Source of the DNA: Coccinella septempunctata | Taxonomy: Eukaryota; Arthropoda; Insecta; Coleoptera; Coccinellidae | DNA: 64,000 nucleotides | Direction of reading: 5' to 3' | Assembly (NCBI RefSeq): GCF_907165205.1 | Contig: NC_058190.1 | Span: forward strand, 38,490,116-38,554,115 | Shown: piece by piece, positions 33,380 through 45,159 of the stretch | Layout: each line of letters begins with the position of its first letter | Numbering within the stretch: position 1 is the stretch's first letter | Notes under the pieces: model-generated | What the model saw: the letters and a program-made list of their open reading frames with translations, nothing else | The model's database searches: none | Told to the model about the DNA's origin: nothing | Translations under genes and position numbers: made by a program

Positions 33380-34669
33380 CGAGGATGTATTGATATTCAG
33401 TTAGCCTAGACCAGTTCCATGCATAAAAAAAAATATTGAGTAAACATAGCAACGAACAATAACTCATTAGAAGTGTCAGTGTGAAGTTTGAGGTCAAAAA
33501 AGTGAACCAGAGTTGAGCATAAATTAAAAGAAAGAAGATGTCCACCGAAATTGTGAAAATCGAAAAATTGGAGTATCGAGCCATCATCAAGTACCTGTAT
33601 TCGAAAGGGTTAAGAGGTGAGCAGATTTACGAAGATATGCTTAATACCCTTGGTGATCAATGTCCTTCGTATGCGACCGTGAAAAATTGGACTGCAAGCT
33701 TCAAAAGAGGTAAATTTTCCATTGAAGATGATGATCGATCGAGAAGGCCAGTTTCTGTGTCAGTCCCCGAAAATATCGATGCAGTTCATGACATGATTTT
33801 ATCACACCGTCGAATTGGGCTTAAACGGATATCTGAAGCACTGAATATTTCATACGAAAGCGTTCATCATACAGTTCACGTAAATTTGGACATGAGAAAA
33901 ATTGCTGCAAAATGGATCCCCAAATGTTTGAATGTTGACCAAAAGCGTGCAAGGGTAGAAGCATCGCGTTCGATCTGTACTCGATTTGGAAACGATGTAG
34001 ACTTCTTAAACCGAATGGTTACTATGGATGAGACTTGAGTACATTTCTACTATCCAGAAACAAAGCAACAAACTATAGAATGGCGATACTCTGGTTCCCC
34101 AAGACCTAAGAAATTTCATGTCCAAAAATCTGCTGGAAAAGTTTTTGCTTCAGTTTTTTGGGATTGCCATGGAGTATTCATGATTGATTTTTTGGATAAG
34201 GATAGAACAATAACCGGAGATTACTATTCGACATAAGTGACCACTCAACGGGAAAAAATTGAAGAGAAAAGACGTGGGAAGCTATCCAAAGGTGTTTTTT
34301 TTTCACAGGACAACGTGTCTGCACACTAATCTCATGTTGACAAGCAAAAAATTCGTGATTAAGGGTTTGAATTACTAGAACACCCCCCTTATTCACCAGA
34401 TTTGGCTCCATCCCACTATCATCTCTTTCCTCTACTGGAAAAAAGTTTAAAATGTCGTAAATTTCCTTCCAACGAGGAGGTAATAAAAGCTGTGGAGGTC
34501 TGGTTTGCAGAGCAAGAAACATTTTTTTTTTGGAAGAACAAGAGAGGTTGCAGGTTCGCTGTAATAAATGTATCCAGTTAAGAGGAGAATATGTTGATTA
34601 TTATGATATTTTGACATTGAAATTTTGTTTGGTTTTATAGTAGGCTGAAAATTCTTCAATATATCCTCG
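33380..34669 (+). mobile_element. mariner copy B, full length with both inverted repeats
   Basis: The element is 1,290 bases, the usual mariner size. The left terminus CGAGGATGTATTGATATTCA is mirrored by the right terminus CTTCAATATATCCTCG, and both sides carry the TA target duplication (33378-33379 and 34670-34671). It has the full transposase layout, with point mutations only up to the catalytic end. Confidence 0.92.
33538..34600 (+). pseudogene. mariner transposase with nonsense and catalytic mutations (copy B)
   Basis: The first uninterrupted frame is 166 codons (33538-34038) and starts MSTEIVKIEKLEYRAIIKYL. It holds the paired helix-turn-helix DNA-binding region and reaches VTMDET, the first catalytic Asp (34027-34029). 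A Trp codon has become TGA at 34036-34038. The same frame continues with FSQDN (second Asp, 34309-34311) and, with exactly 34 residues between, the position of the third Asp reads His (34414-34416) in YSPDLAPSHYHLF. Further in-frame stops lie at 34234, 34327 and 34360. Spacing fits the DD34D mariner family. Both the stops and the Asp-to-His change abolish activity. Confidence 0.92.
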
Positions 34670-34671
34670 TA

Positions 34672-35405
34672 CGTATTTGTATTTCAAATACGATCTTCGA
34701 ATACAAATATTTGAAATACTGCCAACCCTGGGCAGTAGGTTAGATCATTCTCCAAGAAGATTTTCAGTGGAAGGTAGCCCATCAACAAAAAACTGTTTTA
34801 CTGCAAGTGCACATGTGCATCATGGCTTCTGTTCCTGGTGTTGCGGTCCAACAAGATTCTTAACAGTACCTCATAATGCGTGGTACTCCGTAATGAATTC
34901 AAAGTAAGCCAATGAAACATACACATGATCGATTTAAATAGCAGAATCCTTATCATTATCTTAATTCTGATCGCCATATAAGGTACTCTACACATCATAG
35001 ATTCAGCGTCTTCAGATATTCCCCTCAATACATCATAAGCATTTTATCTGACATCAATGAACTCGTTACCACCCAGGCCGGCAGTCAACCGAAATGGAAA
35101 TTAATTTCGTATGTTGTCGACCTGTTGTCCAGGGATTACAATTAACTCCAATTTGACATTGGACTATTAACGGTCTTTATCTGATCTGAGAATAATACAG
35201 TTGTCATCGCTGCCCCTCAAGAAGACTGCGTTTCTCAGATGTCCCTTTTTAATGAGGGAACTAAGTTGGTGTTATCCTGTCAAATGATGCGTCTAACATC
35301 GGATTAGGTTCGGCATGAGATTCAATTTCGAGGATCTCACGAGGATGATCATAACTCCTTCTTATAACAGGATTGCATTGGATACTTTCGCCTCATATAT
35401 CTATA
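34672..35405. other. unique sequence
   Basis: No gene or repeat was recognised. The 35.0-35.35 kb part is less AT-rich and unlike the repeats around it. Confidence 0.3.
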
Positions 35406-35407
35406 CA

Positions 35408-36230
35408 ATAATATACAATCTTTGACTGCAACAAATATTTTAACAGTAGATTCTTGAGGTCAAAAGAAGCACTTTTTTCCCTCATTTTATTTTTTCTGAA
35501 TCGGCTCGGTTTAAAAGATACAGGCTGTTGAAAAATCATAAAAAAAATGATATTTTCAGTTCTATCTCACCAACGATATTATCGTTTACTTGATGAATCT
35601 GTTTCGAACACAAGATAACACCTACGCCTTCCAGTTTTCTTATTAATACCATTAAGTACCTACCATAAAATACCAAAAATTCAAAGAACCCAACTCTTGA
35701 AATTAAGTTGGACGCTATCTAATGGATATTTGAACGTTTTGTAGAGTGAAAGTATTCTCCATATTTTCTCGTATAAGGCGCAGTTTTTGAGAAATTCGAT
35801 ATTCAAGAAAAGAAAAGTATCTATGAAATTCAAAAAGTTGGATACTTTGACCGAATGCAACTCTTTTTGAAAGATCCACAGATGTATAGTGTCACAGATT
35901 TAGCTTAGTTATTCTGACGGTAATTTTGTTTTTCCAGGGGTGGCACAACTCATTATGAAAAATTTTTTCGTATAATGCGCCATTTTCGAGAAATTTGATA
36001 GTGAAAAATTAAATGTGAAATTTTTTTGAAAAATTGGGTACTTTGGCTGAATACAACTCGGTTTAAAAGATGTGCAGTGGCACAGATTTAGCTAGTTATT
36101 CTGAAAATAATTCTGTTTTTCCAGGGCTGGCACAGCTCATGATGAAAACTTAAAATAGCTATATATTTTTATCAGGGCCGAATAGGAAGAAGTAGTATAG
36201 GAAAAAAATGTTTCTTTTGACTCACCCTGT
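35408..36230 (+). repeat. foldback family FB1, copy with internal duplication
   Basis: Left landmarks start with CTTTGACTGCAACAAATATT, the right end is ACTCACCCTGTATAC. The block from TTTTCGTATAA to CAGGG(G/C)TGGCACA(A/G)CTCA occurs twice in tandem (about 35765-35955 and 35962-36140), the second copy diverged. Non-coding. Confidence 0.75.
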
Positions 36231-38630
36231 ATACAATATTGTTGAAAATTAGTACGTAGGTTCGAAATTTCATTTTGAAGGTTTGTGCAGATTTTGCGTA
36301 TCATCTGTAAATTAATCATTGAGCTGCTGGATTCGTTTCAATAAATTTTGTTTTTCTCAGTCTATGAACATGAACATGGTTGAAAACACTTTCTCTAACT
36401 GATTTTCTTAAAAATTTCTTCCCGAGTCATTGAACATACGGGTTCCAAAATACGGACTGTCGCCACCCTTGATGAATCATCCCGGGGGATACAAGTGCAT
36501 TCATCGTAAAGCTTATCAGCCAAATAGTCCGGTTAACTACAAACAAGATTGGGTGCTTCTACCTATATTTTTCTAGAATTTGACCTTTGGTATTTTGATG
36601 AAGTTCGCGGCATCATTCTTGTCTTCATTCTCTCCTTTTGCTCATTCAATTCCCCTCAAATTATGAATAATAACAAGATGAAAAATAATCATTAACACTA
36701 CAGTTTTCCCTCACACTCAAATAGCATGCCTTGAATTTTATCATCATGTGTTTAGATTTTTAGATTCGTCAATAAGAATTCGTTGAAACTTTTGCTTTTC
36801 TGCTATTAAAATATGTGAAATTTATACAAAAAATGCATTGCATTAATAGTTCGATTATACTCGTATTAGTATTTCTTTACATTCTTTTAATTGCCGAAAA
36901 TTGGCGCCCCTCAAGGCTTCCACATTTTTAGCCGATGGGATGTGGTTACACTTAAGTTTAGCCGGCTAAAGATAGAAGAAACTAACATCAGCAAATACCC
37001 GATGCTAAACCTAAGTTTAGCCGGCTAATCTAAGTTTATGTTCACACCTATCTTTAGCCGTAACATATCCATCTGTAGTACAAGAAGTTAGGATTGCCCT
37101 TCAAGAATTGAGTAAATTGAAATAAATATGATTTGTTGGAGTTATTTCAAAATATCAAATACCGAGGATGCGAGGTTTGTGCATTGTTCAAATTGTAATA
37201 TTTTGTTCTCTTAGCAAACTACGATACCTACCCTCATTTCCAGAATTTTAAATCGAGTAATATAAAATGCAATACTCCCCTCTCGTTTTTTTCTTTCTTT
37301 TTTGTTTTCAGATTATTCTTCGTCAACCATCATAGTAGAAAGAATGGGAGGAAGTTTTTGGATTTTGGCATATGAAGAAGATGTCCTTCAATTTCAATTA
37401 TTTTCAGCTTATTCTTTACACAAATACATCATCATTACACTTATACGGGCAAACAGAGAGTTTTTTCTGAGGTTTTTATCTCTGTTTTTTTCATGTATCA
37501 TACGAAGATATGTATGGTACCCCGTTGACATTTTTCCTCTGCTTACACTGAGATCTGGAACGTGGAACAGGTTTTTAGGATCTGTCTCTTGTTCCATTTC
37601 TTTACACCCGCTTCATTGTTATTTTCAGATTGTAAAAGTTTGTAACACTCTTTTTCAAAAGAATATATATATATATAAATCGAACAAGTAAATATCAGTA
37701 TAAAACGGAAATTTAACGTAGCAAAATATGGTCGCTTCGTATGATAAAAATCATACAACATTGTTCACCATCGGGCACAAATTAATTTATTATATTTTTT
37801 GTGAGGGGTGATCATTTGTTCCGCCTGATCCCTCACCTGTCCTGCCATCTCGTAAAGATTCTGAATTCTAAATTTACAACAGCCCTTCACATAATTTATG
37901 TTCGTTCGTGTTGGAGCAAACACCATAAATAATGCTGTATAGGTTTTTAGGCTATGAGAACAGACTCACCTAAATAAAAAGTTTCAGTTTATATCCAGGC
38001 CCCTAACGTAATTTGAACAGTGCGATAGGTTCGGGGTACTCGGAAGGATTTGATATGGGGGGAAGTTGGGTGAAATATGTTCAAATATTACAGAATGAGA
38101 TCCTATTCTGAAGGGTCCCCATTCATGTGAATTTCCTCAACGAATTTTCAAAAGAGCAGCAATCTAAAATATTAATATCCATGTATATTACCTTCACCAA
38201 TCTGAAGGTATCTAAAGAATTTATTCGAGAAAGTTTTCGTGTCCAATTCTTTCTTACAGTCTGATTATGGACGGATAAGAAAGAGAGTAAGGCAAAATAA
38301 ACTTTTTTTGAAACGAAATAATTCGAAATATTTTCGAAATGTTCTACTCTCCTACAGTCTACAGATTTCGTCTTGGAAATATAAATTCCTTAGCCATGTC
38401 AAAATTTTTCTGTTCGTGCGAATGCTATCATTCATCTCAACAAGTATAGAAAATCTGAAGGAACTGGAGAAAATAAAAAAATCCTTTAAAGATGAAGATT
38501 GAAGAAGAATGATTGAGCCTTTGAAAAATTTCATAACAACAACGTTCAACCATCCAGGTATTGAACATGCCCATGATTATGATCATAAGTCTTTTTTATA
38601 CAAGGAGACTTTCGACTCATCTATACAAGA
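36231..38630. other. unassigned sequence with local palindromes
   Basis: No gene is supported. Around 36955-37055 the palindrome TTTAGCCGGCTAA occurs twice with a third partial CTTTAGCCG. A strong acceptor-like tract (TTTTTTCTTTCTTTTTTG and TTTTCAG, ending at 37311) precedes a 129-codon frame at 37302-37691 whose product, rich in aromatic and hydrophobic residues, has no recognised domain. A TA run lies at 37664-37678. Confidence 0.35.
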
Positions 38631-38633
38631 ATA

Positions 38634-39217
38634 TACAGGGTGAGTCTTTGACTCGTACGAAATTTTTAACAGTAGATTCTTCAGGTCAAAAGAGACACTT
38701 TTTTCCCTTACCATTTTTTCCGATTCGGTTCGGTTTAAAAGAACACAAGACATCACCCACGTCCTCCAGTTTTCTCATTATGACCATTACGTACCACAAA
38801 AATACCCAAAAACCCAACTCTTGAAACTAAGTTGGATGCTTTCTGATGAATACCTATTTGAACGTTTTGTAAAACAACAGTATTCTTCATATTTTCTCGT
38901 GTAATGCGCCGTTTTCGAGTAATTTGATGTTTAAAAACTATAAAGTAACTGTAAAATTTGAGAAATTGAGCACTCTGGCTGAATACAACTCTGTTCAAAT
39001 GATTCACAGACTTGTATAGTGTCACAGATCAAGCTAGATATTCTGAAGGTAATTTTATTTCTCCAGAGGTGGCACAGCTCATTCTGAAAACTTAAAATGG
39101 CTATATCTCTCTATCAGGGCCGAATCGGCAAATTTGATTTAACAAAAAAGTGTTTCTTGTGACCTCAAGAATCTACTGTTAAAATATTTGTAATAGTCAA
39201 AGACTCACTCTGTATAT
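38634..39217 (+). repeat. foldback family FB1, complete copy with shortened interior
   Basis: The left end is ACAGGGTGAGTCTTTGACTC; the right end is the mirrored form ending AGACTCACTCTGTATAT. The interior matches other copies but lacks a stretch between the GTTTAAAAGA and CATCACCCACG landmarks. Confidence 0.85.
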
Positions 39218-40758
39218 ATACCTATTTCTTTTGAATGTCAGCAATACAAAAATAATATCCATTTATCACCCGGTATGATGGTGAGGAGCGAAATTTTTAT
39301 ATTTCTTTCACTTGAATTGCTTCTGTACACATAAATGTAGACAGTTATGTAGTATTTATTCAGGATAATGTGATAAAAGGTAAATAGAAAAAGCAGAAGA
39401 TATTTTTACACTGGTTTTAACTTTTTCAATCTCAGAAATGCTCGAAAATATGGTCGAAAAGGACGAAGCAAGTACGAGAATGAAGTTCAAATTCATTTCG
39501 TTGATTAATTTTAGATTTTGTTAATTTTTAAAATTAAATGTCTTGATATCATACTGTACCTATATCTTGATTCAAGGTCCTAAAGCCGTTTAAATCTCTT
39601 CATGAGAATCCATTTGATGAACTCAGTTTATCCTCACCGTTTATCGCATTCCATTCATGAAACCTTTTATTTTAGAAAAATTCAAAAAAAAAAATAAATA
39701 AGTTTATAAGAGTGGCACCCAAATTTTGCACTACGCGACTTTCGAAAAGTTATAAAAAGAATGTCACCATCATCGTCTGTATTTATTGGTGATAGAAATT
39801 GCTCAAGGAGGAACATGTCTGAAGCACCTGATCATCCATCATCAGAAGTCACCAAATTGGATTTTTAGAAAAAAAGTTGTTCTCTGGGTTTTCTAAGCAA
39901 TGAATTTTACCAGATTCCTTTGGCCCCATTCATTTTTCCCTTGAATAGTATAAAATGGAATGCTTTAAGTACTTTGGAACAATATGAAATCTTTGTATAA
40001 CACTTGCACCATTTTTAGTTCTTCTCAACAGTGGAGTTCATCAAGAGGCTGATAAACTTGAGCATGGAAGAAAAGAAGTGATCGAAAATTAGGTATGCTC
40101 CAGAAGAACCGACGCGACGCCTTCAAACCCTATTCAAATCAACCCTCACGAAAGTTGTCCAATCTTTCAATACTCTATTGAATTTTATAATCCCTTCGTC
40201 CTCCACTTGCAGGCCTTATCCTAAGCCATCTTTCATTTTTCCCACGAGCGGAGCCGGCCTCAAATGAATTGAATGATGGAGATTAAGCAATCAGTCACGG
40301 TTGTCCTCATAACACAGGATTAGACCGCACTCCTTTTAATCGCACCTTTTTTGAAGGATGTGAAAGGGTAGGAAGAAAGTTTCCGGAAAGTGTCGAGACT
40401 GGTCGTATATCAAAACGGCAACGATTCTCAGTGTGTGTAAGGTGTGTGGTGAATGGACTTAATGAGGAGTACCCTCATAAACAGCTCGGAAATCGGATGG
40501 GGCAGTGTTTGGTATTTATTACGTGTTAACGATTTAATGATGTCAACCTGCGACAAGGAGTGAGGTCGGTCAGGTACCTGTCGCTATTATAGGGGATCCG
40601 TTTGGTGTCTTCCACTTCGACCCCTATGAGGATAACACAAGGATTTTGACACAGTCAACTAGAGCTCAGCAAAATGCATACTTTAATTAATACCTATACA
40701 ATTACAAAGTGGGCCATTGAAAACGAAACAATGGCTGTTTAGGTCGGCACAACCCAAT
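39218..40758. other. unique sequence, no gene recognised
   Basis: No repeat match. 40.1-40.65 kb is less AT-rich and looks like ordinary host intergenic or intronic sequence. Confidence 0.3.
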
Positions 40759-40761
40759 TAT

Positions 40762-41120
40762 ACAGGGAGAGTCTTTGACTCGTACAAATATATATTTGTA
40801 CGAGTCAAAGACTCTCCCTGTCAATATTGACAGTGGATTCTTGAGGTCAAAGGAAAAACTTTTTTCCTATACCATTTTTTCGGCCCACATAAAAAGTTAT
40901 AGACATTTTAAGTTTTCATAATGAGCCTGTGCCATCTCCAGAAAAACAAAATTACCTTCAAAATAACACATCTTTGGATTTTTCAAAAAGAGTTGTATTC
41001 GGTCAAAGTACCCAATTTTTCAAATTTCACAGATATTTATTATTGTTGAACAAATTTCTGGAAAACGAAGAATACGAGAAAACATAAAGAATATTTTTAT
41101 TTTGCGAAACGTTCATCAGG
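40762..41120 (+). repeat. foldback family FB1, left half led by a 60-bp palindrome
   Basis: Bases 40762-40821 form a perfect 60-base palindrome made of two FB1 termini head to head (ACAGGGAGAGTCTTTGACTC and its mirror). After it, the usual FB1 left interior follows (CTTGAGGTCAAAGGAAAAAC onward) to about 41120, where homology is lost. The right end is absent. Confidence 0.85.
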
Positions 41121-41436
41121 ATATTGAGTCACATTTCAAAGTTAGCCAAATCTTGAATTAATCAACAAACAAACTTCTCGTACTTGCTTCATCCTTTTCG
41201 ACCATATCGTTGAGAATTTCTGAAATTGAAAAAGTTAGGACCGTTGTGAAAATATCTTCGGAGTTTTCTATTTATCTTTAACCACATCATCCTGAATGAA
41301 TACTACATACCTTCTACATTTTTGTGTACACACCGAAGAAATTCAACAAAAGGAAATATAAAAATAGTCCCTCACTATCATAGAGGATGATTAGTGGAGA
41401 TCATTTTTGTATTACTGACATTCAAAAGAATTATAC

Positions 41437-42312
41437 ATACAGGATGAGTCTTTGACTCGTACAAATATCTTAACAGTAGATTCTTGAGGTCTAAAGAAAC
41501 ACTTTTTTCTTATACCATGTTTCCATTTTCCATGGAAAAAACAAATATTACAATATTACCTTCAGATTAACTAGCTAAATTTATGACACTACAAGTCTGT
41601 GGATCTTTTGAACAGAGTTTTATTCAGCCATAGTACCTAATTTTTCAAATTTCACAGATACTTTTGAATTTTTGAACACCAAATTACTCGAAAACGACGC
41701 CTTATGCAAGAAAATGTGAGAAATACTCTTTTTTTACAAAATGTCCATACATTCATTAAATAGTGACCGACTTAGTTTCGAGAGTTGAGTTCTTTGAATT
41801 TTTGGTATTTTTATGGTACGTGATGTTCATAATGGGAAAACTGGAAGACGTGAGTGATATCTTGTGTTCGAAAAAGATTCATCAAATAAATGAAAAACGA
41901 TATTCCGAAATTCATTTCAGTCGATAAAACCGGTTGTGAAAACGAAAAATAACATAAAATGTGGGATAATGAGGGATCAGTTTAAAAGAGATAGAAGAAA
42001 TTTAACGGACAGAACCACGAACATAACCGTATTTATATGTTCCAAGTACCTAGTGTTGTTCATCACTTTTTCACCGTACTGATGAGGGCCAAAAGCCCGA
42101 AACACGTGTTTACGGTTAATATTTCTCAAAGGGTTATGCCCGTTAAATTTCTTGTAATTAAAACTAAATTTTTTTTATGGTTTCTCAACAGCGTATACCT
42201 ATCCTTTAAACCGTGTAGATTCGGAAAAAATGGTATAGGAAAAAAGTGCTTCTTTTGACCTCAAAAATCTACTGGTAAAATATTTGTACGAATCAAAGAC
42301 TCACCTTGTATA
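41437..42312 (+). repeat. foldback family FB1, complete copy with insert
   Basis: Both ends are present (ACAGGATGAGTCTTTGACTC and AAAGACTCACCTTGTA). Relative to the copies at 52 kb, the part between about 41960 and 42165 is extra and includes the inverted pair AAGAAATTTAACGG and CCGTTAAATTTCTT. Confidence 0.8.
41994..42151. mobile_element. small inverted-repeat insert inside FB1
   Basis: A 14-15-base inverted repeat, AAGAAATTTAACGG near 41996 and CCGTTAAATTTCTT near 42139, bounds about 155 bases absent from other FB1 copies. The interior includes GAGGGCCAAAAGCCCGAAAC. It is a MITE-like element of unknown superfamily, or a fragment of a larger one. Confidence 0.5.
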
Positions 42313-43620
42313 GGACACGTCAATTTTTGGTTCCAGGACAACTACTTCTAAGAACAAATTAAAAACCGTATCACTTCAACACTTATCTAAGCCTGGTCAT
42401 TGTATAAAGGCTCGTCGTGGTCTTTATACAATGGCCTGGTTGTACAGGGCAAAATTGGTGATACCTGAACTACAACTTTTTAACCCAACGAGAAACTAAT
42501 GAGAGCAAATAATGCCATCAAGTGCATTTCACTATCTCCTTTTGTTTTCGAGTTATAGGCCAAAATTGAAATTTGGCCTATTTCAACTTTGTTCGTTACA
42601 TCCGTTTCTGCTTTATTTGTGCTAGATGTTGAAATAAAAACGCATTATGGAGACACTTTTTTGATAGCAATCCAGTGGCGTACTATAATTTTTTTCAACA
42701 GGTTCATGTGCTGAGCTTTAACATAAAGTTGTGTTTTTTCGTATGGAAACAGTAGTTTAAAATGACTCAGAAAGAATCGCCATTTTTTCCCGATTCAGAA
42801 ATATATCATACATCTCCCTCAGTCTTTCTAAGTTATTCCAAACTACTGCTTTCATAAGAAAAAACACATGAAGATGTTAAAGCTCAGCAGATATACCTGT
42901 TGGAATTAATCATTAATGGGCAAGTTTCCTAAAACTCCAAAATCGAATTTTAGATTATTTATGGAAACCCTTTTTCATTAGTTATCCAACACGTGAAAGA
43001 TTCGCTTCAATATTCAGAAATTGCAGAAATACACCCTTCGAAAGATAGTAAACATTCGAATATGTGAAAGCTTGTGACCTAGAATGCCTGTACTAAAGTC
43101 TAGTAATATTTGTTAATTCGACAACAGTGGAACCGATCAAGAAGATATCCACAGATTACATAAAAATGTTTCTGTAATCTGTGTCTATACCTTCTTAAAA
43201 CCGATGTTATTGTTTGTTTTTCTTGTCGAATGTGATCACAAAACTTGATATTTATTATGTCTATGTTGATCAGAAAACTTCCACGACCATTATTGACTCG
43301 ATGGGCATTGCCGGATTGTAAAAATGAGGTAGAATGTTCATAAGATAGCACTTCTGAAATCAGGATTCTCGTAAGTGAATACAGACAAAATGCAATATGT
43401 TAAAATTCGAAAAAAATATATTTCGATATATTTGATTTATAAGGATTTTAATGACATATATTTTGAAATTTAGGAAAATACTCCATTCTTTACCATTAAA
43501 CCTAACCAATTTTTCGGGAACATTCCGGCCTAAAATCGAAAATTACAGAGATTGAAGGTATTTATTTCCAATAACTTCCGAAACTAATGAAATTTCGATT
43601 CGAACGCAAGCTTTACTCCA
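42313..43620. other. unassigned sequence with a foldback
   Basis: About 42697-42903 contains an imperfect 80-base inverted repeat (GCTGAGCTTTAACATAAAGT on the left, mirrored by TGAAGATGTTAAAGCTCAGC). A hairpin CATTGTATAAAG/CTTTATACAATG lies near 42398-42433. No gene was recognised; the 83-codon minus frame at 43100-43351 has no domain. Confidence 0.45.
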
Positions 43621-43870
43621 CAATGTTTCTTTCTCCGTATAAAATTCCACAGAAGACAACAGCGCAAGATCGATTACGCTCAACTGAAACAAAGTTTCCC
43701 ACAGTGCTCATCATCAATCAGCATTATCGTTTCCAATAACCGCCACCAGAAACAATCCACTCTCCCAAATTTACATCCATATAAGCCCATTTAATTATTT
43801 CGTAGGGTGTAAATGACCAAAGGAGAGCAGCACAGAAAATTACAGGCAATAAGTCGAACTTTAACGACGC

Positions 43871-43952
43871 TATAAATACCAAGACCCTCCGGCGATTTTC
43901 TCAAGTCACATACGTTTCACCGACCACATTTCTCCGAAGAAGGTGGGTAAGT
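43871..43952 (+). promoter_or_regulatory. TATA/initiator core promoter with first-exon splice donor
   Basis: CTATAAATACC (TATAAA from 43871) is followed by TCAAGTC with its A at 43903, 32 bases after the first T, the canonical metazoan spacing. About 44 bases later comes GGTGGGTAAGT, a consensus 5' splice site at 43947. This would give a short non-coding first exon (about 43903-43946) for a plus-strand gene. Upstream sequence (43.6-43.87 kb) is unique, not repeat-derived. No coding exon is identified downstream, so the gene body is unknown and may lie beyond long introns. Confidence 0.35.
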
Positions 43953-45155
43953 TGGGTTGAACGGTTTCAGACGTAAAAATGCATATTTTTTTGCTTGTCC
44001 AACGATGCCTCTGGCAAAAAAGACAATTAATGGAATCGATGTTAACGATAGACTGGAAATATGAATAAATGAATGAATAAACATTTTCTACTTAGGTATG
44101 ACCAAGAACGTGATTGGGTTATGAATATGATGGGCAAGTCAATTGTTCGTATTTCGAAAGGATCCCTGTTTTGCTAACCCAGATGAGGATTTTGAGATCA
44201 ACACAACCAAACCCAGATTTTACTGAAATTATTGGCTGATTCGGGGAAATGACGAGAGAACTATTTATGTGGATGTTCTAAGGCGCTTTTGCCTCACAGT
44301 TTATGTTCAACAAAGGGTTATTTTGAAAACCTCTGCAAAATTTATAGATGGTAAGATTCCAGCAGTAGGACCGCTAACTCATCGAAAAATGCAAGGACAA
44401 CAATAAAATTCCAATACAACATCCATTTGAAGGTGACAAATTGCCAAATTTCTTATTTTCGGAAGAAACCAGAACCGATTTAGTCTATATTCGATGATCA
44501 ATGAATCAATTTTTTGAAAGGTGAACCAGAAAAAAACACGAGCGAATTTCATCATCCAAAACATCAAATATTGAGAGCCAACTTGATAGTGATTCCCCTA
44601 ATCCACGGTATAACAGGCCGGCCTGAGCACCTCTGACCCTTTAGCCAAGAGTCTTCTTGGCGTCCCACTATAATTTTCCAAAACATGAAAAAATATTGAA
44701 TAAATTCTTTCTGTTTTACGTAGAGTATCAAGAAATATAAGGCATATAACCAACGATCTACTTATTGTTAATAGCCTCTCAACTTTCACTTCAATTATGG
44801 TGTAATCAGATTCTGGATAAACAGACTATTATCGATTTAGTACTGCTAGTTCTAGCCCTAGCCCATACAAGAAAAAAGCCTTGAATTCTTGTTCTAATTC
44901 TTGATGAACTATCAATTATCGAATTGGTCCTGCTAGTTTGTCTTTGAGCTTGCAGATCCTGCAAGTTCTCCAACAATTGAAGAGCAAAAAATTTGTTTTT
45001 TTAAATAATTAAATGATATCAACATGCCAAAAATTTTAACAAACTATCGTCTTTTCAATCTCATCAAAAGAAGTTTCCATTTTTGACACTACATGTCTAA
45101 AAACGGGTGCATATTTGAGACCATATTTCTTGATTCAATATTACTGTGTATGAGT
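43953..45155. other. unassigned sequence
   Basis: No coding exon, RNA gene or repeat was recognised. It would be first-intron sequence if the promoter at 43.87 kb is real. Confidence 0.3.
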
Positions 45156-45159
45156 ATGA

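Noticed and set aside
37302..37691. A 129-codon plus-strand frame after a strong polypyrimidine-AG
   Set aside because: The acceptor-like tract is striking, but the frame turns into hydrophobic, simple AT-coded sequence ending in a TA repeat, with no domain; kept only as a note under the unassigned region.
42037..42258. 73-codon plus-strand frame
   Set aside because: It spans a small inverted-repeat insert and FB1 sequence, both non-coding repeats.
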